The notes beneath the pieces were generated by a model. That model was given only the letters and a program-made list of their open reading frames with translations, did no database searches and was not told the origin of the DNA. DNA of 64,000 bases from contig NC_080557.1 of NCBI RefSeq assembly GCF_030253575.1, forward strand, positions 48,343,501-48,407,500. Direction: 5' to 3'. The DNA is from Rhododendron vialii (Eukaryota; Streptophyta; Magnoliopsida; Ericales; Ericaceae). The translations under genes and the position numbers were made by a program. Positions 49,471-61,234 of this stretch are shown here, in pieces (position 1 is the stretch's first letter; each line of letters begins with the position of its first letter).

Positions 49471-51196
49471 ATGGCCCTCGTAAGAAGGTTTGATGAAGTA
49501 GCCAAGATTACTGTTTTCTTCGTGGGCCTAGCAGCTTTGCTCTTTTGTGGTCGTGCTGATCTTGTGCCTACAGTTTTTGATGTTACCAAATATGGGGCTA
49601 CCGGAGATGGCGAGTCCGAGAATGCACAGGTGAGTCAATTTCGGATTCTAGATCGAAAAGAAAAAAAAAGAAGAGATCGTTACTTTTGGATGCAATGAAA
49701 ATCTTTCGGTATCTGAAATTAGTTATATCAAAGTCAAGAACACAGAATTGAGACAGAGAAAATGCACTTTTTTTCTTTTTGATAATCAACAGAAAACGCG
49801 CTTCAAAAGTTTAGATTCATTTTGTGTGTACAGCGAATTATTATGCATTCAATAAATCTAGGCGACATATAAATTTTTGTGTCCTAGTTCTGTATGGTAC
49901 CATTGATTCTACGATCTCAGAATAAGGTTCAAGATTGGCCTAATAAATTTCAGCATGTCATTACCTGGGAACATGTCTAATTTGGTCCTTCGAATATGTT
50001 ACATGTAACCATTTAAGTAACAAGATCGAGGTTCTTGGTGCCCGAGGTTCTAATATTTATCAAGACGAACTGAATGCTGATGCAGGCATTTATACAAGCA
50101 TGGAATGCAGCATGTCAATCAAATGGAGCAGCAAAAGTTGTTATTCCCCCAGGGACGTATCTGTCAGGGGAAGTCTTCTTTGTTGGACCATGTAATTGCC
50201 CAAAGCCTATAATTGTAGAAGTTCAGGGTACCGTATTAGCTCAAACCGATCTCAGTGAATACCCGAATGGTCAGTGGTTTTCGATTGCAGATGTAGACGG
50301 TTTGGCAGTTACCGGTGCAGGAACTTTTAACGGCCAAGGGGAGGCTTCATGGCAATATGATTCTTGTGGTCGCCAAACCGTATGCAACTCTCCTCTCCCA
50401 CCTGTAAGTATCCATATATAATTTGTATGTTCAGAAATTCTTCGTTAGCTGGTTTACATTTTTGGATGATAACCATGATTAGTCATGGTATACGTAAGCT
50501 GATCCGGACACCTAGTTGTAAAAAAAAAAAAAAAAAGAATATTATAACCAACTGTCTAAGAAACATGTCAGTTAAGTACATATGTTCTCAATTTCTTCAA
50601 AACCAACACCTAAAAATAATGTTCAATTGATGGTTTTTGGAAAATGAAGAATTTGTAATGAAACACGTTTTTAGTTATGAGGAAACACTGGAAAGATACT
50701 TTCAAATTTTCCTGTAATAAAAATGAAAATGATCAGATGATTGATTTAATTTGTTTCTAATTAAGTATGCCTATTTTTTTAAACAACGACCGGTATGATT
50801 ACATGTTCTTGTTCTTGTTCTTGAGATTTGGAGTATGTAATTACATTAACCATTCTTTAACTTGTTGATTTATTTGCATGGTGCATGCAGTCCATTGGGT
50901 TTTTGAACGTGAACAATACTATTCTCGAAGGAGTAAAGTTGGTGAATAGCAAAGGAATCAACATAAAAGTTTCCGACTCCCACAACTTGACATTCCAAAA
51001 CCTCGACGTAACTGCGCCTTCCAATAGCCCAAACACCGACGGGATCCATATAAGCAACTCTGATCAAATCACTGTGAAAAGTTGCAACATTGCAACAGGC
51101 GACGACTGCATCTCCAAGGGCGAAGGCGCTACGAATATTGTCATATCCGCCGGTAGATGTACCCCAGGACTTGGCGCCGGCCCATTACTTCACTAG
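49471..51196 (+). pseudogene. Truncated GH28 polygalacturonase (exopolygalacturonase-like)
   Basis: Three exons (49471-49629, 50086-50403, 50891-51196) give 260 aa, against about 390-440 for the family. These enzymes hydrolyse homogalacturonan in the wall, often in pollen. An N-terminal hydrophobic signal peptide (about residues 12-29) precedes FDVTKYGATGDG. Motif I SPNTDGIH (Asn207-Asp209) and motif II TGDDCIS (Asp230/231) are intact. The frame then drifts into CTPGLGAGPLLH and stops where CGPGHGISIGSLG and, later, RIK should be. The catalytic His and the last beta-helix turns are thus missing. No remaining exons are seen downstream; a hAT element lies 120 bp beyond the stop. I judge it a pseudogene or a recently decayed gene. 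Confidence 0.8.
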
Positions 51197-51319
51197 CTAA
51201 ACAATGGAGTAACAAATAGGTGGCAATGTGTACTTATAGATACAAGTGTACGTATATCACAAAATATGATATATTCACATTCTTCTACCATGCATTATGA
51301 GAATTTCTAGGCTCGAGAG

Positions 51320-52071
51320 TAGGGGTGGCAAACGGGCGGGTTTGGATCAAATTGGGTAAGTTGTTAGTGGGTTGGGTCTTTAATGGGTCATTGACCCATT
51401 AACTATGAGTCTAATTACCCATATCCATACCCGACCCATTTATTTTAAAGCAAACCCGACCCGACCATTAACCCAATTACATATATACTAAAAATTATGA
51501 TCGAAAAATTAGAAAAGTAAAAAAAAATTATGATCGAAACTCATAAATTTTTTCAAAAAGACGAGAATAAGTAATTTTTTTGTCTTATTGATTTTTTTTT
51601 TGTCTTTATTCAAAAAATTATAAGTTTCGATCAAATTTTTTTACTTTTCCGATTCCTCTCATCAAAACAAATTAATAAGTCACAAAAATATGACACAAAA
51701 CAAAAAAAATGCAAAAAAAATTTGAATAAGGACAAACAAATAAGTCAATTTTTTAATCCAAACCCTTTGCGGGACACCATGAGAGAAATTTATTCACGGC
51801 GGAGCACAATTTCACGGGTCCATTCGCACAATTAATGGATGAGATATGTTTTCAATTTTGACTGGTCAAAATAATTGTTATCGGTTACAATTGATTTTTA
51901 ATTCGGACCATTCAAAATATTTTTGGACGCGTGTGATTTATGACAAAACAATTGAATAAAAAAGAGAAAAGGTCATGCTCCTAGGGGTTTGGGGGGGCGG
52001 GGAGGGAGGGAGAGAGAGAGAGAGAGGGAAAAGAGCCTGGGGGTTTGGGGGGGGGGGGGGGGAGGGGGGGG

Positions 52072-52105
<34 letters not shown>

Positions 52106-52339
52106 GAAAAGAGACCAATTGATGGGTCTGGGTTTGGAAAATAGACCAATTAAGAGATGAAATTTGATGAGTTACTTTCATTGCCCATTGGGTCATTTAA
52201 GTTGACCCAATTGATGCCCAATTATAACCCAACTAATAATGGGTTAGCTGGGTTTGAACCCATTCTTACCCAACTAATAAATGGGTTGGGTTGGGTCTAT
52301 TTTCTAGTTGATGGGTCTGGGTTCAATTTGCCACCCCTA
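51320..52339. mobile_element. hAT-type non-autonomous element with 8-bp target duplication
   Basis: The ends TAGGGGTGGCAAA and TTTGCCACCCCTA are perfect inverted repeats. CTCGAGAG is present on both sides (51312-51319 and 52340-52347), the 8-bp target duplication of hAT transposons. The 1020-bp interior has GGGTTxGGGTC-type tracts, a poly(G)/GA stretch at about 52010-52101 and a nested arm of the fold-back family seen at 18.6 kb. It encodes no transposase. The perfect duplication suggests a fairly recent insertion. Confidence 0.92.
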
Positions 52340-52648
52340 CTCGAGAGTACTCAAAATCTGCCTTGGCCATATTACAACATGGATCGAGACCCTCTCCATT
52401 TTAATAGATGGGACTGAAAATTTCAAATTTATATATGGAAACTTTGAGGTAGAATTATGGCTCATTAATTTAGATGCATTAATTTGCCGATATAATGTTC
52501 TCCGGGTATAATTTTAATTTTAAACAGAATTTTTTTTTACCCTAGAGGAATAACAGCTGACGAAATTCATGCTTGTGTGGAAGCTTACCCTCGCCTATTG
52601 TATGCCCAGATGGAAAGTCATGCTCAACCTCTCTTAAAATTCATTATC

Positions 52649-52704
52649 AATGAAACACATTTTCTGCGGATCAAAAAAAAAAAAAAAAATGAAACACATT
52701 TTCT
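52649..52704 (+). mobile_element. Ultra-short retroposition scar
   Basis: A 22-bp insert (52666-52687: GCGGATC plus A run) is flanked by perfect 17-bp repeats AATGAAACACATTTTCT at 52649-52665 and 52688-52704. Confidence 0.75.
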
Positions 52705-52834
52705 CCTTAGTGAAATCAGTATCATTTTTTGCAAAATTGTTTTTTGTAATAGTAGGTAGGAGGGATAGGGATGAGGAAGTTGCAATTTCCAGTTATAAAA
52801 AAAATTAATAATAATAATAATTGCACCCAGGCAT

Positions 52835-53156
52835 TAGGGGTGTGCACGGGTTGGGTTCGGCCCCGAACCCGATTGGTCGGTTATCGAATTTTTGGGACCC
52901 GAACCGAAGGAGGGGGGATACCCGTCCGCGTAACTGAATTTTTTGGTCGGGTCGGGTCGGGTCCGACCAAAACCGAAGTAAACAATATGAATTCGAGCCT
53001 TTTGGTCGGGTTGAGTAAAAAAAAACAGCATCCTGAGCCCCGAACCGAAAACTGATTTTTTTGGAAAATTGTACCCGTACCCGACCGAACCATATGTTCG
53101 GCCCCCGTCCGAAACCCTCAGGTCGGGTCGGGGCTCGGGTTTTTTGCACACCCCTA
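52835..53156. mobile_element. hAT-type MITE with 8-bp target duplication
   Basis: The ends TAGGGGTGTGCACGGG and TTTGCACACCCCTA are inverted, and CCAGGCAT flanks both sides (52827-52834, 53157-53164). The 322-bp body is rich in GGTCGGGTCGGG and its complement, forming long arms. Confidence 0.92.
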
Positions 53157-53164
53157 CCAGGCAT

Positions 53165-54486
53165 GACGTTTGCAAAGAGAGCGTCTCAAATGAAATGACC
53201 AAGTTTGGCATCATATTTTCGAATCGATCAGTAACGTTATTGTGAATTTGTCAAGGAAAAAAAATTTGGAGAGATATCAATTGAGTGGATATTATAGAGC
53301 TTCTCTTATACAAAAGGTAGACAAAACTAACAAAAATATATTTCTAGTTAGTTTCCTCTTTTCTCCTCATCGTTCTAACCTAAGAGGAGGGAGAGATAGA
53401 GAGAGTGTGGGTAATAAAAATTTTCCTTTTTGTGTTTTTAGGTCCCGTTCCGCTAAAGTTTTTATTTTTTAAGTAGTAGTTATTTTCAGCTTTATGAGAC
53501 AAGTCATTCTCTCACAATACGTCATCTTTAATTCAAAAAATAAGTACTGATTGAGTTTACAAAATGGAGCCTTATTGTATTTTCATTCCTAATTGCTTTA
53601 ATTTCACTTTACTTCTGGTGATTATCAAATTTAAAATTTCTTCTTCTTCTTTTTTTTCAATCGAAAGACCAAATCAGTTCATTAATATCGGTCATACGGC
53701 ATCTACAGATAATCTAATTACAGAGCAAACCATACAATGACAACTAATAACCAACTAAAATAGAGGTACAAAAAACAACCACCGGTCCAAATCTGAGACG
53801 ACTCGGTCGAACTCGAAAGCATAATTGAATACTCCAAAATGGAGCCAATACATAAAATTCAAAATCTCGACATAGCATAAATGACATGTACAAAGTTCAA
53901 ATTAAAAGAAAAAAAAAATCAACATTCTCGGAGCACTGTCGCGTGGTATCCCAAGCCTCATTTTCATGACACATTTTGATGGAGTTCACGCACAATAATA
54001 TATGATGAAAAAGAGACTTCGGGGGACCATGCACGCGTGGAGGTGGCTAGGGGTATTGAATAATTACTCAGGTTAAAGAGAAAGAGATTCATTTCTTACT
54101 GCCGACGGTGGAAGCCATGGGTTTTCTACCACCATCATTATGGGTCCTATCGTGCTTTTATTGATAACATGAACCGTTCATCTTGTAAGGCCCACAGAGT
54201 ATTGCATATATTAAGAAAAATAAATTTGATCGGTTATCAATATGTGTGTCGAAATTTGTATTTTTATTTAAAAAATAGATGGTCATAAATATTTTAACTT
54301 TAATCGTAAAGGGAAAGCAAAACCCAAGCAAATAAAGAAATCCAAGTTTGAGTGGGCTGGTTTGGTTGTCGAGAGACTCGAGACCCACTTCAGATTTCTT
54401 GTTTTCAGGCCCAACTTTGTGAGCCCATAAAGAGAGGGAGCAATAAATAAATAAATAAATATATATATATATATATATACACACAC
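53165..54486. other. Intergenic with possible antisense LINE tail
   Basis: A T-rich start at about 53640 followed by CAGTTCATTAATATCGGTCA and non-coding sequence to about 53930 resembles the reverse complement of a LINE 3' end. GGTCCCGTTCCGCTAAAG at 53442 looks like one end of the 34203-type MITE. An (AT)n run precedes 54480. No gene is supported. Confidence 0.35.
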
Positions 54487-54857
54487 GGCCGGTTCCAGAG
54501 ACTCTTAAAAAATCCTTTAAAAAAATCTCTCAAATCTTAATCTCATAGTTTCCGATCAAATTTTGATGATCCGAGCCGTTCAATGTGTTCAGAACATGAT
54601 TTTAAGGGTGCCCGCGAGAAATTGGTAAAAAAAATAACCGGGAAGGGCTTGATATGAGCAGTTTTTTATTGGACTGTTCAATAAAGTTTAATAAAAAATT
54701 GTTCGGATGAAACCCTTTCCGGTCATTTTTTTGTTGATTTTTCGCAAGTACCTTTAAAATCACATTCTGATTACATTGAGCGGCTCGAATCATCAAAATT
54801 CGATCAGGAAATTGGGGGGGTTTTTTAGAGGTTTTTTTAAGGGTCCCCGAAACCGCC
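54487..54857. mobile_element. Fold-back MITE
   Basis: The left end GGCCGGTTCCAGAGACTC pairs with the right end GGGTCCCCGAAACCGCC, and TTTTGATGATCCGAGCCGTT pairs with its complement at about 54780-54802. The arms run nearly the full 371 bp around a centre near 54675. Confidence 0.7.
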
Positions 54858-54910
54858 CTGATATATATATACGCACACTGTATAAAACTTTTAGTGAGAA
54901 ATTCCGCATG

Positions 54911-55479
54911 TTTTTTTTTTCTACAACGATAACAGATGATATTATTAAAAGTCCAAACAAAACATCAGACGGAAGACTCGTTCCTATAAGGAGAACCAAA
55001 CAATCACAACGGAGGGGACTCAGTTCAACAACTATACCCCAAACCACTAAAACATTCACAGCTAAAACATGAGCAACATTATTAACGGTCCTACGAGCAC
55101 AGGAAAAACTGCAACAATTGAAATTATTACTCAAAACCTGAACATCATGAATAACGACTTCCACCTCTTGACTAACCGTAGCCTGACCATTGAGCATATT
55201 CACGAGCAATTGAGTATCACTCTCCAAAATAACAGACTCCAAACTGAGTTGAGATCCTAACAAAATACTCTACCGAATTGCCAAGGCTTCTGCAACCAAT
55301 GAACTCGCGCACCACTGAAAAAATCCCATAGAAGCAGTAACAAAACAGTATCGAAAATCCCTGATCACAATTCCAAAACCCCCTCTCATCAACCCTTTCT
55401 TCCAAGATCCATCCACATTAGTCTTAAAAGTACTAGCTGGAGGCCTTTGCCACGAACTAGCCTTACTTCCCCACACGAT
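54911..55479 (-). mobile_element. 5'-truncated LINE copy with RNase H domain
   Basis: Perfect 10-bp repeats ATTCCGCATG (54901-54910 and 55480-55489) flank a minus-strand insertion that ends in poly(A) (T run at 54911). On the minus strand it encodes FKTNVDGSWKKG, GGFGIVIRDF, SSLVAEALAI, then VILESDTQLLVNML and VNNVAHVLAV, i.e. the LINE RNase H domain with its acidic motifs. One in-frame stop interrupts the frame just after AEALAIR (about 55288). The reverse transcriptase part is absent through 5' truncation. Confidence 0.85.
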
Positions 55480-55564
55480 ATTCCGCATGTTGATGCATGC
55501 CAATTTTTAATCTCAATTTTTGGATTTCAATCCAACGGCTGAGATGCATTGTGCCATGGCTATC

Positions 55565-57166
55565 TGATGCAGCGCAGCCTCTTTTTACGAAACTATTTGT
55601 AAGAAGAGATCACAAACTTGCTTATGTTAAAAATTCTCTCTTTGAAACATAAACACAAATATGTATGAACTAGAGACTCCCTCTTTGAACACACGATAAT
55701 GAGAAACTCTCAATTTTTCTTTAATTCAAAAAACAACTCTATTTTAATGTCACCATACAACTTATTTTATATTAAAAATATAAGACCGAAAAGGAATCAG
55801 CAAAACAGGAAGCTGAATCCCGGTGAATCACTATTTGACTCAATATTACCAAAATCAAAAGATTTGATCTCAAAATACTAAATATTAAAAGAAAACTTGC
55901 TAAAACAAATGGCACTCAAAGCGGAATATTCAAAAATAATTTATAATCAAAATAATAAAACTAAATATCTATTTCTTAAATAATAAACCATTTCCATTCT
56001 GCATCATTCTCTCCGTCTTGAAGAAACTAGTCCTCGAGTTTATACAGTTGAATACGCCAAACCTTGTCTGCATCAAGCTTATACCTCAAATTAATTTTTT
56101 CAAACTTGGCTTCAAATAAAAAATCTTGATCAATAATGAAAGGGATAATTTGCTGCTTTAAAAACGAAATCCACAACCTTCTACTTCCTTTGTCTTCAAT
56201 AAATTTCCAAAAATGATCTAAAAATTCAAATTTCAACGCCAACATCGTAACAACTTTTTTTTCCAAAATTTTGTTATTTTCTCCATTTGTAATTTTCTCC
56301 ACCGCTTCTTCATCAAAAACTGGCGGTTTACTCAAATCCACAATTGGATCTGGAATAATGTTTGATGTGAATGGCCATTCAATGGTAGCTCCATTCACCA
56401 TTGTCCTCCCCCTCGTCTGATGATTACCAGCTAAAGGTTTGGAGATAGAAACATCATCCGACACCTCCTCCTCTTTCGGAAACCGAGGTTGAACCGGAGG
56501 ACGGCGAGGCCAGTTTGCAACTTCTAAAGCCTCAAGACGTTGCACAACCGTCTCAAGTTCCGCTTTTAGCCGTTGAAACCCTTCCTTCATTCGAGCATCT
56601 CGAGCAACTTCATCTCGCTCATAGACTTCATTAACATAAGCTGTATGACCTCCTCTTCCACCTCGACCTCCAGCACATTCTCTGGCCATAGTCCAGATTG
56701 GAACGAAAGCTCTGATACCAACTGATGTAGCACAGCCTCTTTTTACAAAACTATTTGCAAGAAGAGATCACGAACTTACGTATGTTAAAGATTCTCTTTT
56801 TGAAATATAAACACAAATATGTATGAACTAGAGGTACTCCCTCTTTGAACACACGATAATGAGAAACTCTCAATTTTTCTTTAATTCAAAAAACAACTCT
56901 ATTTTAATGTCACCCTACACCTTATTTTATATTAAAAACCTAAGACCAAAAAAGAATCAGCAAAACAGGAAGCTGAATCCCGATGAATCACTATTTGACT
57001 CAATATTACCAAAATTAAAAGATTTAATCTCAAAATACTAAATATTAAAAAAAAACTTGCTAAAACAAATGACACTCAAAACGAAATATTCAAAAATAAT
57101 TTATATCCAAAATAATAAAACTAAATAGCTATTTCTTAAATAATAAACCATTTCCATTCTGCATCA
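55565..57166 (-). mobile_element. Short non-autonomous LTR retrotransposon (fossil)
   Basis: Two direct LTRs of about 440 bp, 55565-56006 and 56723-57166, begin TG and end CA and are clearly similar with scattered differences, so the insertion is not recent. In minus orientation, a primer-binding site TGGTATCAGAGC complementary to initiator tRNA-Met follows the first LTR (56709-56720). Flanks CTATC / CCATC look like a 5-bp target duplication. Between the LTRs lies one open frame of about 220 codons (56027-56689) with an N-terminal Arg/Gly-rich and coiled-coil part, probably Gag-like. No protease, reverse transcriptase or integrase is present, so the element could move only with help from a relative. 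Ty3 or Copia affiliation cannot be decided. Confidence 0.8.
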
Positions 57167-59320
57167 CCATCTGATAAGATCAGACGGCTAAGATAAAAAA
57201 TACGCACACAAATAATGTACGGAATCTCTCAATAAAAGCAGACTGATCATAGAATTCCTACATTAAAAAAAAAATCGGCCGTCGGAAGTCCGCACGTTCG
57301 TATACATTTTCTGTTTGGCTCGATTCGCTGGCCGAGTTCCCGAGTGTGAGAGAAAAAGGCGGAGAACTGTAGAAGGGCTTTCATTTCTTGCCTCAAATCA
57401 GAGTCTGAGGTAGCTAAGGTCTTCAACAGATTGGTATTATAGTTGTGGTGAGAAGTTTGATGAAATTTATCTGTTGAGGTAATCGTTCCTTTCCTTTGTT
57501 TTTTCTCCATGCAAGTTGTATGAACATCAACAATCGGGAATAATCTTTTCTTTGATATAAACACACAAAAAATACACTTGCAGGGGAGTAGCGTTAACAA
57601 AAAAGGGGTGGCAAAACCAGCTGCATTTGTAAATTGTCGATTAGCGGACTGTTTCGAGCTCATGCGTGGGTGTAGGCTTAGTGCAAGTTGATTTTTTGTT
57701 TGCGTTTTGTGTGTCTTCTAGCGTATGATGATTTGCCTCTTAGAATACGCATACATTTTGCTAGTTTAACATCGTTAATTGCTAGTAGTAATTGTTGGAA
57801 ATCTCTTTGTGATTTCACTCTTCACAGTGAGAGGTAGTTTTTTTTCTTCTTCTTTCTTTCTTGTTATAGGGATAAATCCTGTTCATTTGTATCGGAACTG
57901 TGAATAGGATCAAATTTGGTCCCCGACAATACAACCATAAATGGAATGGATGATCCAAAAACTATCCAGTTCAAAGAGTAAAAATAGTTAATCTGCTTGT
58001 GGCCTACCGGTTTTAAGGTTGAGCCGAGGCTATAGAAATTCTTGGTAGCTGTTGTGCCCAAGTGTGCTGTGAGCCTGTGAGTGAGAATACCCCACCCTGG
58101 ATCCCATAATTTGACCAGACTGTTCACTTTGTTGAGCTCACCTAATTGATCGTTCTCCACAAAAATTAGGACTGTGTAGCTACATGAATGGAGAACATTT
58201 GTCTTGAGAACATTGGAGGGGTGGTTAGATTTATCTTCTTGATTGGAGCACATTTGTCTCGAAAACATTGGACGGATAGTTTGATTTTGCAAATAAGATG
58301 TAAGATAAGTGTACACCCATTGTATGTCTGCCAATGATCGACCAACCTAATTGTTTCCGTTGGTTACCTGCTCGATGAGCCTAACAGAAAGGTTTGACTT
58401 AACCAGAAATATGTTTAGTGTCGTATTTTGGTCCTTGACCATCATTTGGAATACACCCTGGAAGCAGCCCAAGTGGTTTATCCCTTCGGGTTGATTTCAC
58501 GGGTGAGGTTATGGGTTTAAGCTGATAGAGTAGCGTCGATGTCTTGTACTCTTGATAAAATTTAACTTACTTTCCAACATTCTAGTGCCTGGAAAGAAAG
58601 GCATTCAGTTTAAACATCATAGCCATCCTCATGGGCCTTCACATTTTGGTTGTTTGGGCCAGGCCCAGTATGGCTCCGTCTCATTCCCAAGTTCATTCAT
58701 TTCACTCCAAATAATTCTGTGTTTCGATGTTGATTCCTGGCTACGAAGAGGAATGGTCTTTGAGGGTCAAAATCTTGTGTAGCCAGCCATATCTATGGGC
58801 TGCATCCTTCACAAACGAGCCAAAAGCAATCCTGCTTATTTTTCTAGAAATGCTAATAACGACCTGTCGGGTTGTGATTTAATGTTGGAAATTGGAAATA
58901 TGTGAAAAGTGCATTGATATGTTTGAAATACATTGAAAATTTTGTTGTTTTGGCATTTTATTAGGCATAACCCCATTTTTTATTCGATTGACTGAGAAGC
59001 TTTCACTAATTATAGACTCATTTCTGAAATGGCTTATGCTATTTTTTCCTCTTCTTTGCTGGATCTTCTGTATATTGACTGATTGTATTGTCAAGACAGC
59101 TTATTACCTAAACATAGGGAAATCAAATGGGCAAAAGGAAGATAAGGGTTTGAATCCTCATTTTTACAGCTAATTGTTACCATAGATAGCTTCCATTTGC
59201 CACCAAATCAAAATTATAAGAAGGCATGCCCCCCCAACCTTTTGAATGCACAAGCCTTTGGCTACCAATTCGTTTGATCAGAAACAAAAACAATCTAAAC
59301 CCTGAGTTTCAGCCCGCACA
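57167..59320. other. Intergenic, no gene recognised; PG2 promoter at right end
   Basis: Several frames of 60-156 codons occur, but none has a domain I can name. ATTATAAG at 59213-59220 is a possible TATA element about 100 bp before the polygalacturonase 2 ATG. Confidence 0.4.
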
Positions 59321-61234
59321 ATGGCCCTTGCCAGAATCTTTGTATTCACATTTCTTTTCTTGGTTTTGGCTCTGGCTTTACTTTCCTCTGCCGCTGAAGG
59401 TGCCCCCCGCCGCCCTCAACGTGGCTCTAAATCCCGCCGCAATTCCTTGAAAGCCCCCCGCCACCCTACCCGGAAGGGCCTTCGCCGCCCTAGGGTCAAA
59501 TCCACCCGCTCTCAGCCTGTCTTCAAAGCCCCACTTCCTCCTCCGCCTCTCTTTATAGGATCAGTTGTAGATGCTAGAACGTATGGTGCTACTCCTGATG
59601 GCCAGAGCAATAGTAAAATGGTGCGTTTCGGCACGGAAAGGCGTTTTCACCGACTTATGTACTGCATGCATGACAAGACATGAGTTTTTTGCTTTCCATA
59701 TCTAAATCTATCTAATCATACTAACAAAATCATAAGCATTGCTGTTCAAAACAAAAAAAAACAAAAACAAATCATAAGCATTCAACCAAGTGATGCCAGA
59801 TAGAATTACGAAAAAATAAGGGAAAATGTGGCATTTTCGTTGTTTTAATCATCTCCTTGCATGCATGCAGGCATTTAATCAGGCATGGAATGCAGCTTGT
59901 ACATCAAACGGGCCATCAAAGCTTCTTATTCCCCCAGGGCAATATTATGCAGGGGAGATCTATTTCCAAGGGCCATGCAAAAATCCAATGACTGTTGAAT
60001 TTCAAGGAACCATTTTGGCAGATCCCAATGCAGACGAATTCCAACAGAATGAAGGTATCATGTTTGAAAATCTGGAAGGTTTGACAGTTTATGGCGGAGG
60101 AACCTATGATGGCCAAGGTGGGGTGCAAACGTGGAAGAATGGGCGCTCAAGGGTTATGCCTATCGTAAGTTCCAACTTCTAAATCACTGCCTCTCAGAAG
60201 CTGTGAGGCAGTTTGGGTTTTCTTTTTCCTCTATTTTTTTTAGGGATCCTCACCTGCAAATGGTTATATTTTGTTGTTATGCCATTCGATGCAGTCAATT
60301 AAATTCCAGAAAGTAAGGAATGGAGCGGTAAGGGATATCAATTTGTTGAATAGCAAAGGATTCCATATGACCATTACTAGCTGCACCAACTTCTTGGCAG
60401 AACGCCTCAAGATAACTGCTCCAGCTGAAAGCCCAAGGACAGATGGCATCCACATTAGTCGTTCCAATGGGGTCCAGGTGTTAAACTCCGTAATTGGAAC
60501 CGGTGATGACTGCATTTCAATCGGCGATGGGTCTACCGACGTGAAAGTGATTGGTATTACCTGTGGTCCAGGACATGGCATCAGGTACTAGTCTCCTAAT
60601 AAATTTTGTTTGATTTATATTTTGCTTTCCATTTTCTGCTAATATCATTTTGTTTCTTCTTTTTGACAGCATTGGAAGCCTAGGAAAGCTCCTGGAACAA
60701 AGTGTGAAAGGGGTTTATGTCGCCCAATCTACATTGTTAAACACACAGAATGGTTTGAGAATCAAAACTTTCCACAATTCACCTCCTATCGAAGCTTCTG
60801 GTATCACTTTCGAAGATATAACCATGAAGGACGTAAAAAATCCCATCATCATCGATCAGAATTACCAGTCTAACAAGAACCAAGGGGTGATTAAATTTCT
60901 TCAAATTTATAGCGCTACATATGTTTTGTTTGTTCTGTTGCCGACTTTCATTAAATGAATATCTCGCTAACTCTGCTATTGACCAAAATTTTCTGGACAG
61001 GCATCATTTGTGAAGATCAGCGATGTTCATTTTAGGAACGTAAGGGGTACCTCGGTTTCAAATGTTGCGGTTACGCTTGATTGCAGCAGTGCAAAGCCTT
61101 GTGAAGGCATTGAGTTGGCCGACATCGATCTCGCCCTCAGTCCCAATGCTCCGAAGAAGTTTCCTCTCTCGGCGACATGCAGCAATGCTAAAATATTCAG
61201 CAGGGGGAAGCAAAATCCCCCGGCTTGCCGATAG
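59321..61234 (+). CDS. GH28 polygalacturonase, full length
   Basis: Five exons (59321-59620, 59871-60164, 60295-60584, 60670-60886, 61001-61234) encode 444 aa. GH28 enzymes cut homogalacturonan in the cell wall. Residues 1-25 are a hydrophobic signal peptide. Residues 27-75 form an unusual Arg/Pro/Lys-rich, very basic segment before the catalytic beta-helix begins at VVDARTYGATPDG. Catalytic motifs are Asp248 (in SPRTDGIH), Asp269/Asp270 (TGDDCIS), His292 (CGPGHGI) and Arg325-Ile-Lys327. Motif I has Arg246 where plant enzymes have Asn in NTD; the Asp remains, so activity is possible but may be altered. Exon phases match locus 1, showing common descent. A retroposition scar lies in intron 1. 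The model is complete, with GT-AG introns. Confidence 0.93.
59727..59782 (+). mobile_element. Ultra-short retroposition scar in PG2 intron 1
   Basis: A 28-bp insert (59741-59768: GCTGTTC then an A-rich run) is flanked by perfect 14-bp repeats AAATCATAAGCATT at 59727-59740 and 59769-59782. Confidence 0.7.

Noticed and set aside
52805-53214. Overlapping minus-strand frames rich in Arg, Gly and Pro
   Set aside because: They cover the GGTCGGG-rich hAT MITE and reflect its composition.
57247-58334. Minus-strand frames of 138 and 156 codons
   Set aside because: No domain recognised, no plausible splice partners and unremarkable composition.
59130-59165. GGGTTTGAATCC box B-like motif as a tRNA gene
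   Set aside because: No matching box A at the right distance and no acceptor stem.
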